NCBI GenBank assembly: GCA_947652115.1
Contig: OX393570.1
Coordinates: forward strand, 21,507,175 to 21,571,174
DNA from: Blastomussa wellsi
Lineage: Eukaryota; Cnidaria; Anthozoa; Scleractinia; Plerogyridae
DNA: 64,000 nt
Direction of reading: 5' to 3'
Shown here one piece after another: positions 24,690-35,785 of this stretch; the first letter of the stretch is position 1, and the number at the start of each line of letters is the position of its first letter. Made by a program: the position numbers and the translations under genes. Under the pieces are notes generated by a model. That model did not search any database. It was given only the letters and a program-made list of their open reading frames with translations, and was not told the origin of the DNA.

Positions 24690-25440
24690 ATTTTAAAGGT
24701 TACAGCCACCTTGTACAGCGTACTAAATAGTACCAAGTGGAAACAGTACTTTCACTCGAATGTTTACACAGACGTGAAGTTAGAAACACCTTTTACAGCA
24801 AAATAAACAGTACCACATGAAAGTACTGCTCAATAGCTTTCATTTGAATGATCACACATCAGGGTTGGAACTACAGGAGTAAAAGTAAGTACTCACTATA
24901 AAAGTAGGTGCTCAATAGCTTTCATTTGAATGGTCACACAGTAGGGTTTCATTCACAAACTCAAAAGTTAGAACCACCTTGTAGAGCATAATAAACAGTA
25001 CCACATGAAAGAACAGCTCAATAGCTTTTATTTGAATGGTGACACATTAGGGTTTGATCCACATGCTGAAGGGGTTAGAGCCATTTTGTAGAGCGTTTCT
25101 TCTACAGTCAACCGCCTTGTGCAGAATCAGCACTGGTGATAATAAACGGCACATAAGAGAGTAGTCGTCAATAAACTGTATTTTAAAGGTCGCATGATAG
25201 GGTTTCATCCACAGAGTTAAAATGTAAGGACCGCCGTATAGCAGTATAGCAGTGCAACCGTAAGAAAGTACTGCTCAATCGCTTTCATTTGAATGGTCAC
25301 ACACTAGGGTTTCATCCACAGACGTACAAGTTAGAACCACCTTGTACAGCATAATAAACAGTACTACATAAAAGTACTGCTCAATAGTTTTCACTTGAAT
25401 GGTAACACACTAGGGTTTCATCGATAGACTTTAATTGGAT
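24690..25440 (+). repeat. Satellite-like tandem repeat, unit about 105 bp
   Basis: About six degenerate copies carry the landmarks AATAGCTTTCATTTGAATGG, TAGGGTTTCATCCACAGAC, GTTAGAACCACCTTGTACAG and AATAAACAGTACCACATGAA in that order. Copies around 25280-25400 are the most regular. The stretch separates copies J and K. No coding potential. Confidence 0.85.
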
Positions 25441-25508
25441 GATCACAAATAAGGATCACATCCATAACCAGACATTTTGAAGCCAACTGCGCAAAGTTTG
25501 ACGTCAAA

Positions 25509-25682
25509 ATGGAAAGCGTTAATAAGACTTTTAGCACAGAAAGAAATACAAAGGAAACACTTGCAGATAATAATCAAGTGAAAACAGCTAGGGAAAACCC
25601 CAACAAGTCCAGCAAAAAAGAGATTATAGATTGGGATTCCCCAAGGAAAAGATCCGGCCTCATTGGTTGAGAAATAGAAAGA
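25509..25682 (+). CDS. Possible first exon of copy K (57-codon frame)
   Basis: An ATG in good context (AAAATGG) opens a Lys/Asn-rich frame ending SGLIG then TGA. A weak donor (ATTG|GTTGAG) lies just before the stop in phase 1, which would let it splice to a copy K exon starting at the CAG of 25864-25866. The donor is poor and the sequence lacks the usual Family 1 exon-1 motif, so this is speculative. Confidence 0.2.
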
Positions 25683-25877
25683 CATAACGTAACCAATGAC
25701 TTGATGTCAGGGCCAACAACTAAAACATAACGAAAACGCTTGCAGAAGTCAAATTCATAGCATACTTAAACACAAACTTAACTAAGAAATTTGGAAACGG
25801 AATAAGACGTTACAAAGGTGCTGCGTTAAAATACGCAGTCTTTCTTGCTGGACTAGCCTTTGACAGGGGAAGAAAAC

Positions 25878-26154
25878 ATGGAGAAAGCACCAAGCGAGAA
25901 AGAAACAGAGTTTTCTGGAAGCAGATCCCAAGAGCGAAAATCATCGCCATATCAGCGAATTGTTATCGCCTGCCCTGACAATCACATCATCGTTGTGAAG
26001 AGATTTACGAGTGGAGGTGAGAACATGAATTTTCTGAGAGTAAATAAGATTTTATATCAACGATGCAACGCTCACAAGTTTGCTTGTGTTTCTTGCAGAA
26101 GTTAAAGTTGAAGGGGGCAGGCTTGTAGCTGTTGAAAACAAGAAAGGACGCTAG
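25878..26154 (+). CDS. Family 1 copy K: shortened or chimeric member
   Basis: CDS join(25878..26016, 26099..26154), 65 aa as a two-exon gene. The first exon ends IIVVKRFTSGG at a phase-1 donor (GGAG|GTGAGA), and the second begins EVKVEGG after TTCTTGCAG. This junction matches both the exon 1/2 and the exon 2/3 junctions of other copies, so K could be exons 2+3 with exon 1 lost or hidden upstream, or exon 1 joined to a cut-short exon 2. An acceptor-like CAG just upstream (25864-25866) supports the first option. The post-stop donor (AAAG|GTACGT, 26166) is 11 nt after TAG, as expected for a last coding exon. Confidence 0.5.
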
Positions 26155-26159
26155 TTAAC

Positions 26160-28848
26160 ACAAAGGTACGTTTGTACAGTTTTGTTATTTGCTAGCGATA
26201 AAAGTTTAGTGAAAACAAGCATTAAAAAGAACAGTCAAATTTGGGTTGTCAAATAAATAGTCAAAATTCTTGCAAGTCAATTAATTCATACACATTAGAG
26301 ATAGTTCCGACTGATTAATCAACTTAATTATCTTGTATCTGATTTCTTACGATGAGATGACAGTGAAACGAAAGCGGTAGAGCAAAGTTAGAGATCGCAA
26401 GATGACAACTCGATTGAAGTTAAATTTGTAAATGGAAGGTAGAAAAACATCTCAGAGTGAAAGCATAACAATGAAAAGAAAAATCAACAAGAATGAATTG
26501 AAAAGGGTGAATATGGAACGAAAGGAAACATTGAAAGTTAATGGTATAAACAAAAGCAACGTAACGGGAAAGTAAGTTTTTACAAGGCATAAGCGCGACC
26601 AACATCAAGCTTCTCCTAACAATATCAATACATTGTCAAGCAGGCAGGTGACAAGAATTAAGAAATTCATCAACTAGAAGATGCTGTCTTCATGTACCGC
26701 CATATTCTCAGAACTAATTTTCAAACAACTGCTCGATGACCAGTCAGTAGAATAAATGAAAGCCATGTAATTAAAGTTAAGGACAGGTAATCCGCCAATG
26801 TCTGTGAGAGCTAGAACTGAGAGCTACTGCATAAGTAGACATTTGTTGTTGACTTGAATCTGTGGATTGAGAACATCTAAATACGTTTCTGTTAATTCAG
26901 GTGTTAAAGGAGTTATAGCACTCAACCTTTTCAAGCTCGTTTCAATTAGCAGCAAAGGAGAGCATTTGTTTACAAACGGAACATTTATTAACCAACCTTG
27001 CATTTTGATCGGACACGTTGAACAGTGTGAAAATATGGCGAGAAAAACAACTAGTGTTGTTTCGTGCAATTGGAATTTTGTTTTCAACAATGGTTTTCTG
27101 ATGAGATTCTTCGAAGGCTGTACTGTATTTTAGTTTTTACATTTGCCTGAAAAAATCCTAGCGAGTATTCCTAGTCTAGTGTTTCACGCAATGTTCACAC
27201 CCTTTTCAATATGGCAGAGAATACAAATTCCTTTCTTTCGGTCTTTTGAGCTGCGTTTATGTTCTTATAGCAAAGATATCCTTGGAGTCAAACCGTTTTA
27301 AAAACCTACAGCTAAAAGAAACTCAAAACGTACCTTGCAGCGATCCTTTTTGTCAGTGAACAAGACTTAGGCTCCTTTTGAAATGGAGGAATTTGGCTAC
27401 ACCGAGGGAAAGCACTGTATCTTCAGTTAATGGATTTGCTTATCTGTTCAAAGTACTAGTTTATTTAGCCAACAATGGCTTTATTGAGTTGCAACGCCAT
27501 ACATTAACATTCCACACATTGCTTGTAACAATGAGATAAGAAGTTGATAAGATGTGTAGGCAATTAGCAACTAAACTAGAAACATTGTGCAGTACATTTG
27601 GACCAGCCTTTGAGTTATGTTGACTTTCAAGGCAGTTCTTGTGTATTGCTTTAATTATGAACTGTAAACTATTTGCAAATGGCATGAAATGTTATTTTGC
27701 TGTTGAAATTCTCTACTACGTATCCAAGAATGACTTCTGGACGAATTATAAACCACGTCTCAATTAAAACACTGTGCGGTGCCTTTTCAGCTTACTAGCA
27801 TTTCTGAGAGCTGTAAACTTGTAAACAGCACGAAACGTTATCTGAGTTTTGAATTTTCGACTTCATAACCAACAATGAAAACCACGCCTGAATAAGAACA
27901 CTGTGCAATTCGTGCTTCTTATCTCAAAATGGAAATCATTTCATTCTTGTTCAGTATTTTCCATTTCTCCTGTTCAGCTTCCTTTCGTTTGCGTTTTCCA
28001 AAAACCTGTGATTGGCTGTGAAAATTTTAACAGGAACACCACCTATCACACAACATGAACAAGCCCACCCATGTGTCACGTGACTTGTGGACGAGCCTTA
28101 ATTTTTTTAAGTTGAGGCTACCAAAGCTAACCTGAGGCTTAAATTTTGGTATAAATAATTGAAAGGGAGAAGTTACGGATTTGAATCAACGTTGCCGACA
28201 CGGAGGTGGTCTCTAAGGTCTTGCAGTCCAGCTGGATCACTCACTGTGTGCAGTAGGTTACTTTTTAAGCTGGTTATGAGAATTCGTTTGCTCATCAAAA
28301 CCTCTGCTGATGATTATCTTTATTTTAATCACGTCTGCTTGACAATGAATTAATTGATATTATACAGTAACGACCGAGATTTTAATCTTTGCTTCAAATA
28401 TCAATAAACGGAAAAATTTTTTTGTATATAATGTTCGGCAAACTGAATATCTTAAAACGTACGTGCATTCAGGTCACAGAATTTTTTGATAACATTCCTA
28501 ACTATAGATCTTTTTTTATGTTTTTCTCGCAAATTATCCAGCACTTGGCGTATTATCAATAAACCATTTCATTCAATATTTGTGTTTTGATCAGTCTTTC
28601 ATTTTGGCCAATTAAGAGGTAATTCAGTGTTACACTTCATGCCATACTACATGCCTGCTCATGAGGATAATTGCAGTCAACATAGAAACAGTATTACATG
28701 TATATCAGTTGGCAATAGGCAGATGCCAAATCAAGAGAATTTAAGCAAAGAATTTTAACCAATGATCCCCCATTTCTGCAACAGACAGAAATACAAACCA
28801 GCTCGGCTCACAGAGGCCCTAAATAGGGAAAGGTAGAAATCAGAGGCA
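26160..28848. other. Spacer after the Family 1 array
   Basis: Holds the presumed 3' UTR of copy K, then AT-rich DNA. A TATA-like TATAAATAAT is near 28150, but no following exon could be recognised. The short frames on both strands are overlapping and unsupported. Confidence 0.4.
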
Positions 28849-29105
28849 AGGTGGCCCAATGATTTGTGTGTTAGACTCTGGACCGAGCAGTCCAGGGTCG
28901 AGTTTGTCAGGATCATCTTCCCAACCTGTTGGGTAAGACACTGCTCTCACAGTGCATCTCTCCAGTCCAGAGTATGAATGAGATTGACGAACTAACCTGG
29001 CAGAATGCTGAGGAGAAACATGAGATGGGGGGGGGGGGGGGGTGGTAGCAATACTCCTAGCTGCTTCACGCTAAGCACCACAGAGGTAGGAGCCACTTAG
29101 GTTTC
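28849..29105 (+). mobile_element. SINE, tRNA-derived
   Basis: A polymerase III-like head (GTGGCCCAATGATTTGTGTG with A-box character, and GGGTCGAG as B box) is followed by the body seen at 31.7 kb (AAGACACTGCTCTCACAGTG, AGCTGCTTCACGC). A run of G at 29024-29042 interrupts it. Diverged and non-coding. Confidence 0.75.
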
Positions 29106-31688
29106 AAAGAGTTATTATTTTGTCTGATAGACAATCAAACGTAGAATTGAAAGGACCACAGGAAAATAACATCACTGTGGAAATAAGCAAGCAAACTTGA
29201 CATAATTACATTGCAGAAAGAGCTCAATTAATATGAGCACGGCCACAGATAACTGTAAATTGAATGATAACATATTATGAAGGAAAGAAAGTTTAGACCA
29301 AACCAGGAGGAGATCCAAACCAGGAGATCAAGATATGTGCAACACACCTACAACAGGATTTCCAAGGAAATCTAAACTTCACTTTTGTATATCATTTTTT
29401 TTTTTTTTACAAAAGCATGTAATATACACCACTAACCAGCATGCTACATCATGTCTGTCTAAGAAAAGATGACCACAGAACACCCCCAAAATCTACAAAT
29501 TGGGTCTTTGGGAATAAACGTTTTACGTGGAGACTAAGAGAGCTAATGGTTTACACTGCAGATCAACTGTGTTCTAGCCATGACCAGAGTCTTTCTGTTG
29601 TATATCTGACTAAAGCTCTTTACAGTGCCTCTTGCAGTGCACTCTCTCAGCGCCTGTCTCACAGATATATAAATGAATACCAGTGATCTGTTACGCCACT
29701 GGCTGTGTCCCTATTTCTCTTTTGCCCATCTCACCCCGTGCAGTGCTGCATGCTGTATGAAGACCGTCGGGCAACCTGCTCAGGTGATAGGGAAGGAGTA
29801 CATCCACAATCTTGCATTAATCTAAAGAGTTACCAGGTCTTGTGATGAACTTTTAAACAGTTTTGTTGTAATTATTAATAAATTATCAAACTTTATATAC
29901 AATTATTATAATTATACAATAAATTATTGCTGAAATTACTAGAATTTTAATTGATCACAGTGACAATTTTAAAGCCACTCCATACACATGCATAACTCAA
30001 ATTGCAAGTATGCCACTTGAGCAAGCTTGAACACTTCTCTTCTAATGCATTATACCTGCATAGTTATCACAAATTAACACACAACCAAACCATGGCTTGG
30101 CATTACCACATACTTCCTCAGGGGTTTCAAAACAAGGCGGCGACTGTCGGAGTTCCACCGGTTACTTGACTATTGTGCACTGGCTACTCTGGTCATAGCA
30201 ATCAGCTAGTGACAAAAAATCTCACTTATAACAGCCGCCTACTCTTCCAGTCAGCGACTCCAACTTCAAAACATTTTGAAACCCCTACTTCCTCAAATAA
30301 TGTTGAGAAAAGATGATCATTGTATTTTTGCACCAAAAACTGTTATTTTTCAAAAGAGATAATTTCAAATTTTTGTCCGACAGGAAGGCGGGGAAGGCGG
30401 TTAATCATGGATGGCTATTATTTGAGGAAATACATAACATATGGTATATAAATGTATACATGTATATTAAAATTACAACAAAAGCAGAATCAAGTGGAAA
30501 TTAATTAACAGCTAAACTCTTCACTTTAAAAATGATGAAGTAAAGCTTGAAATAAATATCAATTAGATATTGTGCAGAACAGAATTATTTGAAGCACCGG
30601 AAGATTGGATGAGAGAAAGAGAGCACTTACCAAAAATTATAACTCATGACTAGAATCCTGGGACACTTGTTGATTTTCTGTTTTAGGAACCGCCCCACTC
30701 CCCATGCCCCCCCCCCCCTCCCCACTGCTTAATAATCAGTCAAGGGCTGTCCTAGTGCAGGATATCTACAATTCCTCAATTTAATTCGGGGGAAGGAGGG
30801 ATTCCTTTCAGATGGTTTTAACAGTGCCAAGGGTGTTTGCTGAGACATGGTCCAAATGAGGTTAATGTAGACATATAAATGTAAATATTCAAATAGCTAT
30901 GTGAAACATTACTTTTGAGCAGTTTTAAGCAATGCAAGCTCTTTGATTTGAGAGATGGACATTCCATACAAAATATTTGGAATAATTAGTGATGGAAATT
31001 TCATTTCAAACGAGCAAGTAGCTGAAGTGTAACGCACTCCATCCACCGCGATACATTCCTGACAAAATTAATTCTTGCAGCCAGTGTGGTATTAAGACAA
31101 AACAAATAACAAATGTTGTTTAGTTTCTCACCTTGCATTATTGATATGACAATTTTTCACCAGGTTTCACTCCTCTATAAAGCAATTCCAACTAAAATAC
31201 ATGTAGTTAAGCGACTAGACGTAGATGTCCATATTTCCCACTCATGATAATTCCACATCCTATGAGAGAAAATTTGAGCTATTACTGACTGCACAAAGAA
31301 CTCAGTAGTAATGACTTGATTTTTCACAGGGTTATAAAATTTGAAATTCTGCTTTAATATAAATACCAATCAATCAATTAAAGAGCATAAATATTTCTGT
31401 ACTTTGACTTTCATGGGTAATTATTGTGAATACTTCAGTTAAAATCCCTGACAAAGTTCTTTCCTAGAATTAAGCATTCATGGAAACCTATCTGTCACCA
31501 GAGTAAAATTATCCCAGTTTCTGTAATTAAATTTGATGACAATTTAATAAGAAACTTATATACTTGCATAAATGTCACACAACCACTTCCATGTATTTCA
31601 GTTCAAAATGATTGGCCTGTCGCACACCTAAATTGGTAACACTTGCTTTTAAAACCATTGAAACAATTAAATGAAACTCCTGTACAGG
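29106..31688. other. Repeat-rich intergenic DNA
   Basis: No gene recognised. Contains a partial SINE body near 29620-29680 (CACAGATATATAAATGAATACC resembles the SINE at 31.8 kb), poly-T and C-rich runs, and the small inverted-repeat element listed separately. Confidence 0.45.
30119..30289. mobile_element. Short inverted-repeat element
   Basis: Begins GGGGTTTCAAAACA and ends TTTTGAAACCCC. The interior contains imperfect inverted segments (GGCGGCGACTGTCGGAGTT and AGTCAGCGACTCCAACTT). About 170 bp, no coding capacity. Likely a diverged MITE. Confidence 0.55.
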
Positions 31689-32012
31689 CCTATGTGGGAG
31701 GTGCAGTGGCCTAATGGTTAGTGCTCTGGACTCCAGATCGGGCTGTCCGGGGTCGAGCCTCTAACCGGGGCACTGCGTTGTGTTCTTAGGCAAGACACTT
31801 TACTCTCACAGTGCCTCTCTTCGCCCAGGTGTATAAATGGGTACTGGCAAATTTACTGCTGGGGGGTAACCCTGCGATGGACCAGCATCCCATCCAGGGG
31901 GGAGTAGAAATACTCTCTGTCGCTTCATGCTACAGAAACCGGGATAAGCTCCGGCCTGGTGGACCACTTGGCTCGACTGCAGACTTAGCCTTTTTACCTG
32001 TACAGGCCTAAG
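31689..32012 (+). mobile_element. SINE, tRNA-derived, well preserved
   Basis: The head GTGGCCTAATGGTTAGTGCT (A box) and GGGGTCGAGCC (B box) are typical of a tRNA-derived SINE. The body includes AGGCAAGACACTTTACTCTC, TATAAATGGGTACTGGCAAA, CCCTGCGATGGACCAGCATC and the end CCTGGTGGACCACTTGGCTC. Related copies lie near 28.85, 41.45, 46.6, 46.7 and 47.3 kb. The overlapping reading frames on both strands are not genes. Confidence 0.85.
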
Positions 32013-32453
32013 TAGCAAATGCAGTATAAAATTGCTAGCCTAAGACATTGTAATAACAATATAATAATAAGACAAATGTTTTAACAAGATAAACCCATCA
32101 GTACTAACAGTGTTATCGGTAGGGGCCTGTAAAAAAAACTTGGCTTGAAACTTGAACCACTGTGAAATTTCTCAATTCTTCAAAACAGAGAATGAGATAG
32201 TCACAGACGGGAAGGTCAATTTCATTGTTGGCTTCAGTTCCTACAAACCTTTTACATAATAATAGGGCAGAGATGGGACCGATTCATTAAGGGTTGATGC
32301 TAGCTGGTAAAAATTAAACCAACAATCCTAAGCAGAGCCTACAGCTCTGCCTACAACTCTGTTGCTTATGATCCACATAAAATTAGACTGTTAAAGTATC
32401 AAGCAAAAAAGAAGTAATCCGAGGATCTGGTTAGCAATTACATTGGTTAATAG

Positions 32454-32740
32454 TGTAGTTTCATCGTCCAAGTGAGGGCATAGTCCTGAGAAGGACTACT
32501 GTCGGTGACAGTGACTAATGTTTCGACAACCTGGGTGGACGTCAACATCACAGTCATGCAAAGAACTGTTTGTCGTAAATCACAGCAAAACTGACCAATC
32601 AGTTTTCAAAAACATTTGACTGACAAGCAACTCTCCACATGACTCTGATGATGACTCGCGCTCAGGCTGTCAAAACGTCAGTCACTGTCAGCGACAACAG
32701 TCCTTCTCTGGACTACCCTCACCTGGACGATCAAACTACA
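32454..32740. mobile_element. MITE with ~75-bp terminal inverted repeats
   Basis: The left arm TGTAGTTTCATCGTCCAAGT pairs with the right arm, whose reverse complement reads TGTAGTTTGATCGTCCAGGT. Pairing continues with small differences through AAGGACT and GACAGTGACT on each side, about 75 bp in all. The centre is ~130 bp and non-coding. Confidence 0.85.
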
Positions 32741-34122
32741 TGATCAACTGTTTCACGTAGGTTTAAACCATTTACTGTGATATGATTGGTTAGTTCTTCT
32801 ACTTTTGCTTGCAACTCGAATGATCAAGTTCCCACTTTATCATAAATCACATATTCATAAGTGATATTTATAGAAGCTTAGATAATAGAAACTTTCTGAA
32901 TTTTTCTGATTCAGATAATTTCCATCAAGCTTATGACTCTGTTTACCACTGTGATTCTTTTATTTTCACTTTGCCGTAAGTGCTGTTACTACTCCGATTA
33001 CAATTCTAACAACAACTCCATCACTATTGAACCCAGCCTTAAATTCTCATAACCAGTATACCTAAGAAATGTATGCCTATTTGTAAGGAGAATTGATATT
33101 TTTATCTTGGAACTGACTTAACAGTGAGTCAGAAACGTTTAATGATAAATGAAATTTGGCTAAATTTGTGACTAAGGTGATATTAAATCAATCACCTTTC
33201 TTACATTCTCAGGACATTTCAAGTTCTGCGGGAGCGCCAGTGCGACAACACTAAAATGGCTGCAGTAATGATGGAAAGCCAGCAAACCTCGCCATTTTGG
33301 AACAATGCAGACTTATTTGGGTTTTTGTGTCATGTTTTTGTAAATATTTCTGTTTGTAAAATAGATAGCAGTTCACTCTAATATAAAGATGTGTAACTAA
33401 AACAGATCTATCTTTTGATCTTCAACTGTTCAATTATTAGTTATAGTATAAAACAGCTGACTGAGTGTATACATAATTTTGCCGTCCTTTTTGCGTCTTC
33501 CACGTGTTTATACAAATGCATGTATCCGATAACTCACAGGTGATATTGACCCTTCGCAGACTTACTTAGTTTGCTATCTTGCATACTTAGCAAATGATAC
33601 CTTATACTGATAATATAAAACGAAAGCATCGGAAGTACGTACCTTTTTACTCGATCATTTCTACAGTTTCAGCTTGTTCTCTATTCCGTGCGATCGACGC
33701 AGCTTTGGATCGTCAGACTAGTCCCAGACTTCTGCATGTTGGTGTGTTAAACGTTGTTGGGGTGTTGCTGGGGTGCCGAATATCGAACGGATGAAAACTT
33801 GGCGTACGACTACACATAGGCTAAAACTTGGCGTGATCCTTAAGAGATTGTAGTTTGGCTGCTCAGTCGGGGAAGCAAATGGTGTCCACTATCTGAGTTG
33901 GATTTAAAGACACAAGGGCCCGACGCCGTATGGAGGCAATATAAATTAGATTTTATTATTGCGGGCGACAAGAGGAGCCCGCAATCCTAATCTCAACGTT
34001 GCCACCACCAACGCATGCGCGGCAGTTATGTAGTGGGCCTTTGACTCGATTTTTGCTTCTTAACAAATAGACGTGAGTTTGTATGTTGAATTGTGGTACA
34101 TCCTCTAATCGACCACGAATTT
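32741..34122. other. Intergenic
   Basis: AT-rich with no gene recognised. A short inverted repeat (GCGGGCGACAAGAGGAGCCCGC) at 33961-33982 resembles the end of a dispersed repeat that may extend rightwards into the Penelope-related region. Confidence 0.4.
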
Positions 34123-34214
34123 CTTCATCACATTGTCAAATTTTGGGCAGCTCACGAACTCACGAGGCCGCCGCGAACGATTTAGCTGCCCAAAAATTTG
34201 ACAATGTGATGAAG
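34123..34214. mobile_element. Perfect inverted repeat (foldback) next to the retroelement remnant
   Basis: CTTCATCACATTGTCAAATT at 34123 continues to GGGCAGCT and is repeated inverted, ending at 34214. The arms are about 31 bp and nearly perfect, around a 30-nt centre. It abuts the 3' end of the Penelope-like fragment and may be its terminal structure. Confidence 0.8.
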
Positions 34215-35340
34215 TGTATAACTGGGTTGATAATGTGAATTGGCCACCGTAAAGAGATTCGAGAGCTGACGTTTCGAGCGTTAGCCCTTCGTCGGAGCGA
34301 ATCAAGGAATTGTGGGTCGTGTGTGGTTTATATACAGAAAAATGTAGCTTCGCCTATTGGTTGGTGCCTGGTAACGTGAAAACAACGGAATAAATTAGTT
34401 GAATGAAAAGCGTTCGTTGATACAGTGAGGATTAAGAGTGCCGATTTGAAAAATAAATTTTTGTTCTAGAGTTTTGCGGCTTTCCGCGCTTCCTTGGTGA
34501 AGGGAAAGGCCGCAGACTGCCATATGTCGCTTAGAATGATTTGGGAGATTGAAGTGTCTCGCGACCGGGTTTAGATGCATTTTTGTCGTCTTTCTCTACG
34601 TCCCGAAGGTGTTCTAGGAATCGGTCGCCTAAATCATCTCCCTGTTTCGCCGATGTATAACTTTTTGCAAAGAGTGCAAGTTATGCAGTAGGTGACATTG
34701 GCTGAGGTACAAGTGAAATGATCAGTGACCTTGATAGATCGCTTGGGTCCCGATATTTTGTCAACGTTGTCAATGAAAGGGCGTGTTTTGCATCGTGCGC
34801 GAGGGCATTTAAAAGTTCCGAGTTTATCACTTGTTTGGAATGCACTTCTGACTAAAAAGTTACCTATGTTTTTGTCGCGTTTAAATGAAATTAATGGAGG
34901 TTGCGAAAAAGATTCTACCAGTATCGGGATCGTTTTGAGTTAATTTAAAGTTTTGGAGAATGATGGATTTTACTGCGTGGTTGCGAGGGTGAAATGTGGG
35001 GATGAAATGTGAGGGTGAATGGAATTCTATCGTTGTTTTCTCTATGTGGCATTTGTAGTGCTAACTGTCGATCAATTTGTTGGGCGCGATGATGGCCCGC
35101 TTGAACAACAGAAGCAGGATAGCCGCGTGTCGAAGAAAATGTAAATTTCCTTTGATTTTAAGGAAAAATCAGAGTCGTCACTACAAAGACGGCGAAGTCT
35201 AAGAAACTCAGAATAAGGAATTGAATTCTTGACATCTGATGGATGTGAAGATGAATACAACAAATAGCTATGAGAATCTGTGGGTTTGTAGTGCACACTG
35301 TTGCAAGAAATAGGTGGTCGATTAGAGGACGTACCACAAC
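34215..35340 (-). pseudogene. Penelope-like retroelement remnant with GIY-YIG endonuclease domain
   Basis: Read on the minus strand in several frames, the segment encodes a typical C-terminal part of a Penelope-type element. It has a Cys-rich block (GTFKCPRARCKTRPFIDN), then YCITCTLCKKLYIGETG, the start of a GIY-YIG nuclease, then EHLRDVEKDDKNASKPVARHFNLPNHS, and finally EQKFIFQIGTLNPHCINERF with a stop at 34395. The frame is broken after GETGR (about 34640) and again near KPVARH (about 34565). No reverse transcriptase domain is present upstream, so the copy is 5'-truncated and dead. Confidence 0.8.
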
Positions 35341-35369
35341 AAGCTCACGTCTACTTATTTTCTTATTTT

Positions 35370-35785
35370 CTGTAGCGCTCCGAAGCCCAGAGCGCAACCC
35401 GGTGGCGTAGCGCTCCGCAGCCCAGAGCGCACCCCTGGCGGCGTAGCGCTCCGCAGCCCAGAGCGCACCCCGGCGGCGTAGCGGTGCACAGCCCAGAGCG
35501 CACCCCGGCGTCGTAGCGCTCCGCAGCCCAGAGCGCACCCAGGTGGCGTAGCGCTCGGCAGCCTAGAGCGCACCCCGGCGGCGTAGCGCTCCGCAGGCAT
35601 GAGTCGATAATTATTTTGAATCCAAGTCGAGATACTATTAATTGTATAAGACTCCAAATAAAACATGTCTGTCTGTCTGAGGACACCCCGGCGGCGTAGC
35701 TCTCCACAGCCCAGAGCGCACTCCGGCGGCGTAGCGCTCCGCAGCCTAGAGCGCACCCCGGTGGCGTACCGCCGCCTGGGTGCGC
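35370..35785. repeat. GC-rich minisatellite, 35-bp unit
   Basis: Units begin GCGTAGCGCTCCGCAGCCCA and end AGAGCGCACCCCGGCG. About six lie at 35405-35597 and about three at 35688-35785, split by ~90 bp of unrelated AT-rich sequence. Long open frames on both strands are simply translations of the repeat. Confidence 0.9.

Noticed and set aside
31689..31780. A tRNA gene at the head of the SINE
   Set aside because: A and B boxes are visible but the cloverleaf is not intact, and the same head recurs attached to the SINE body.
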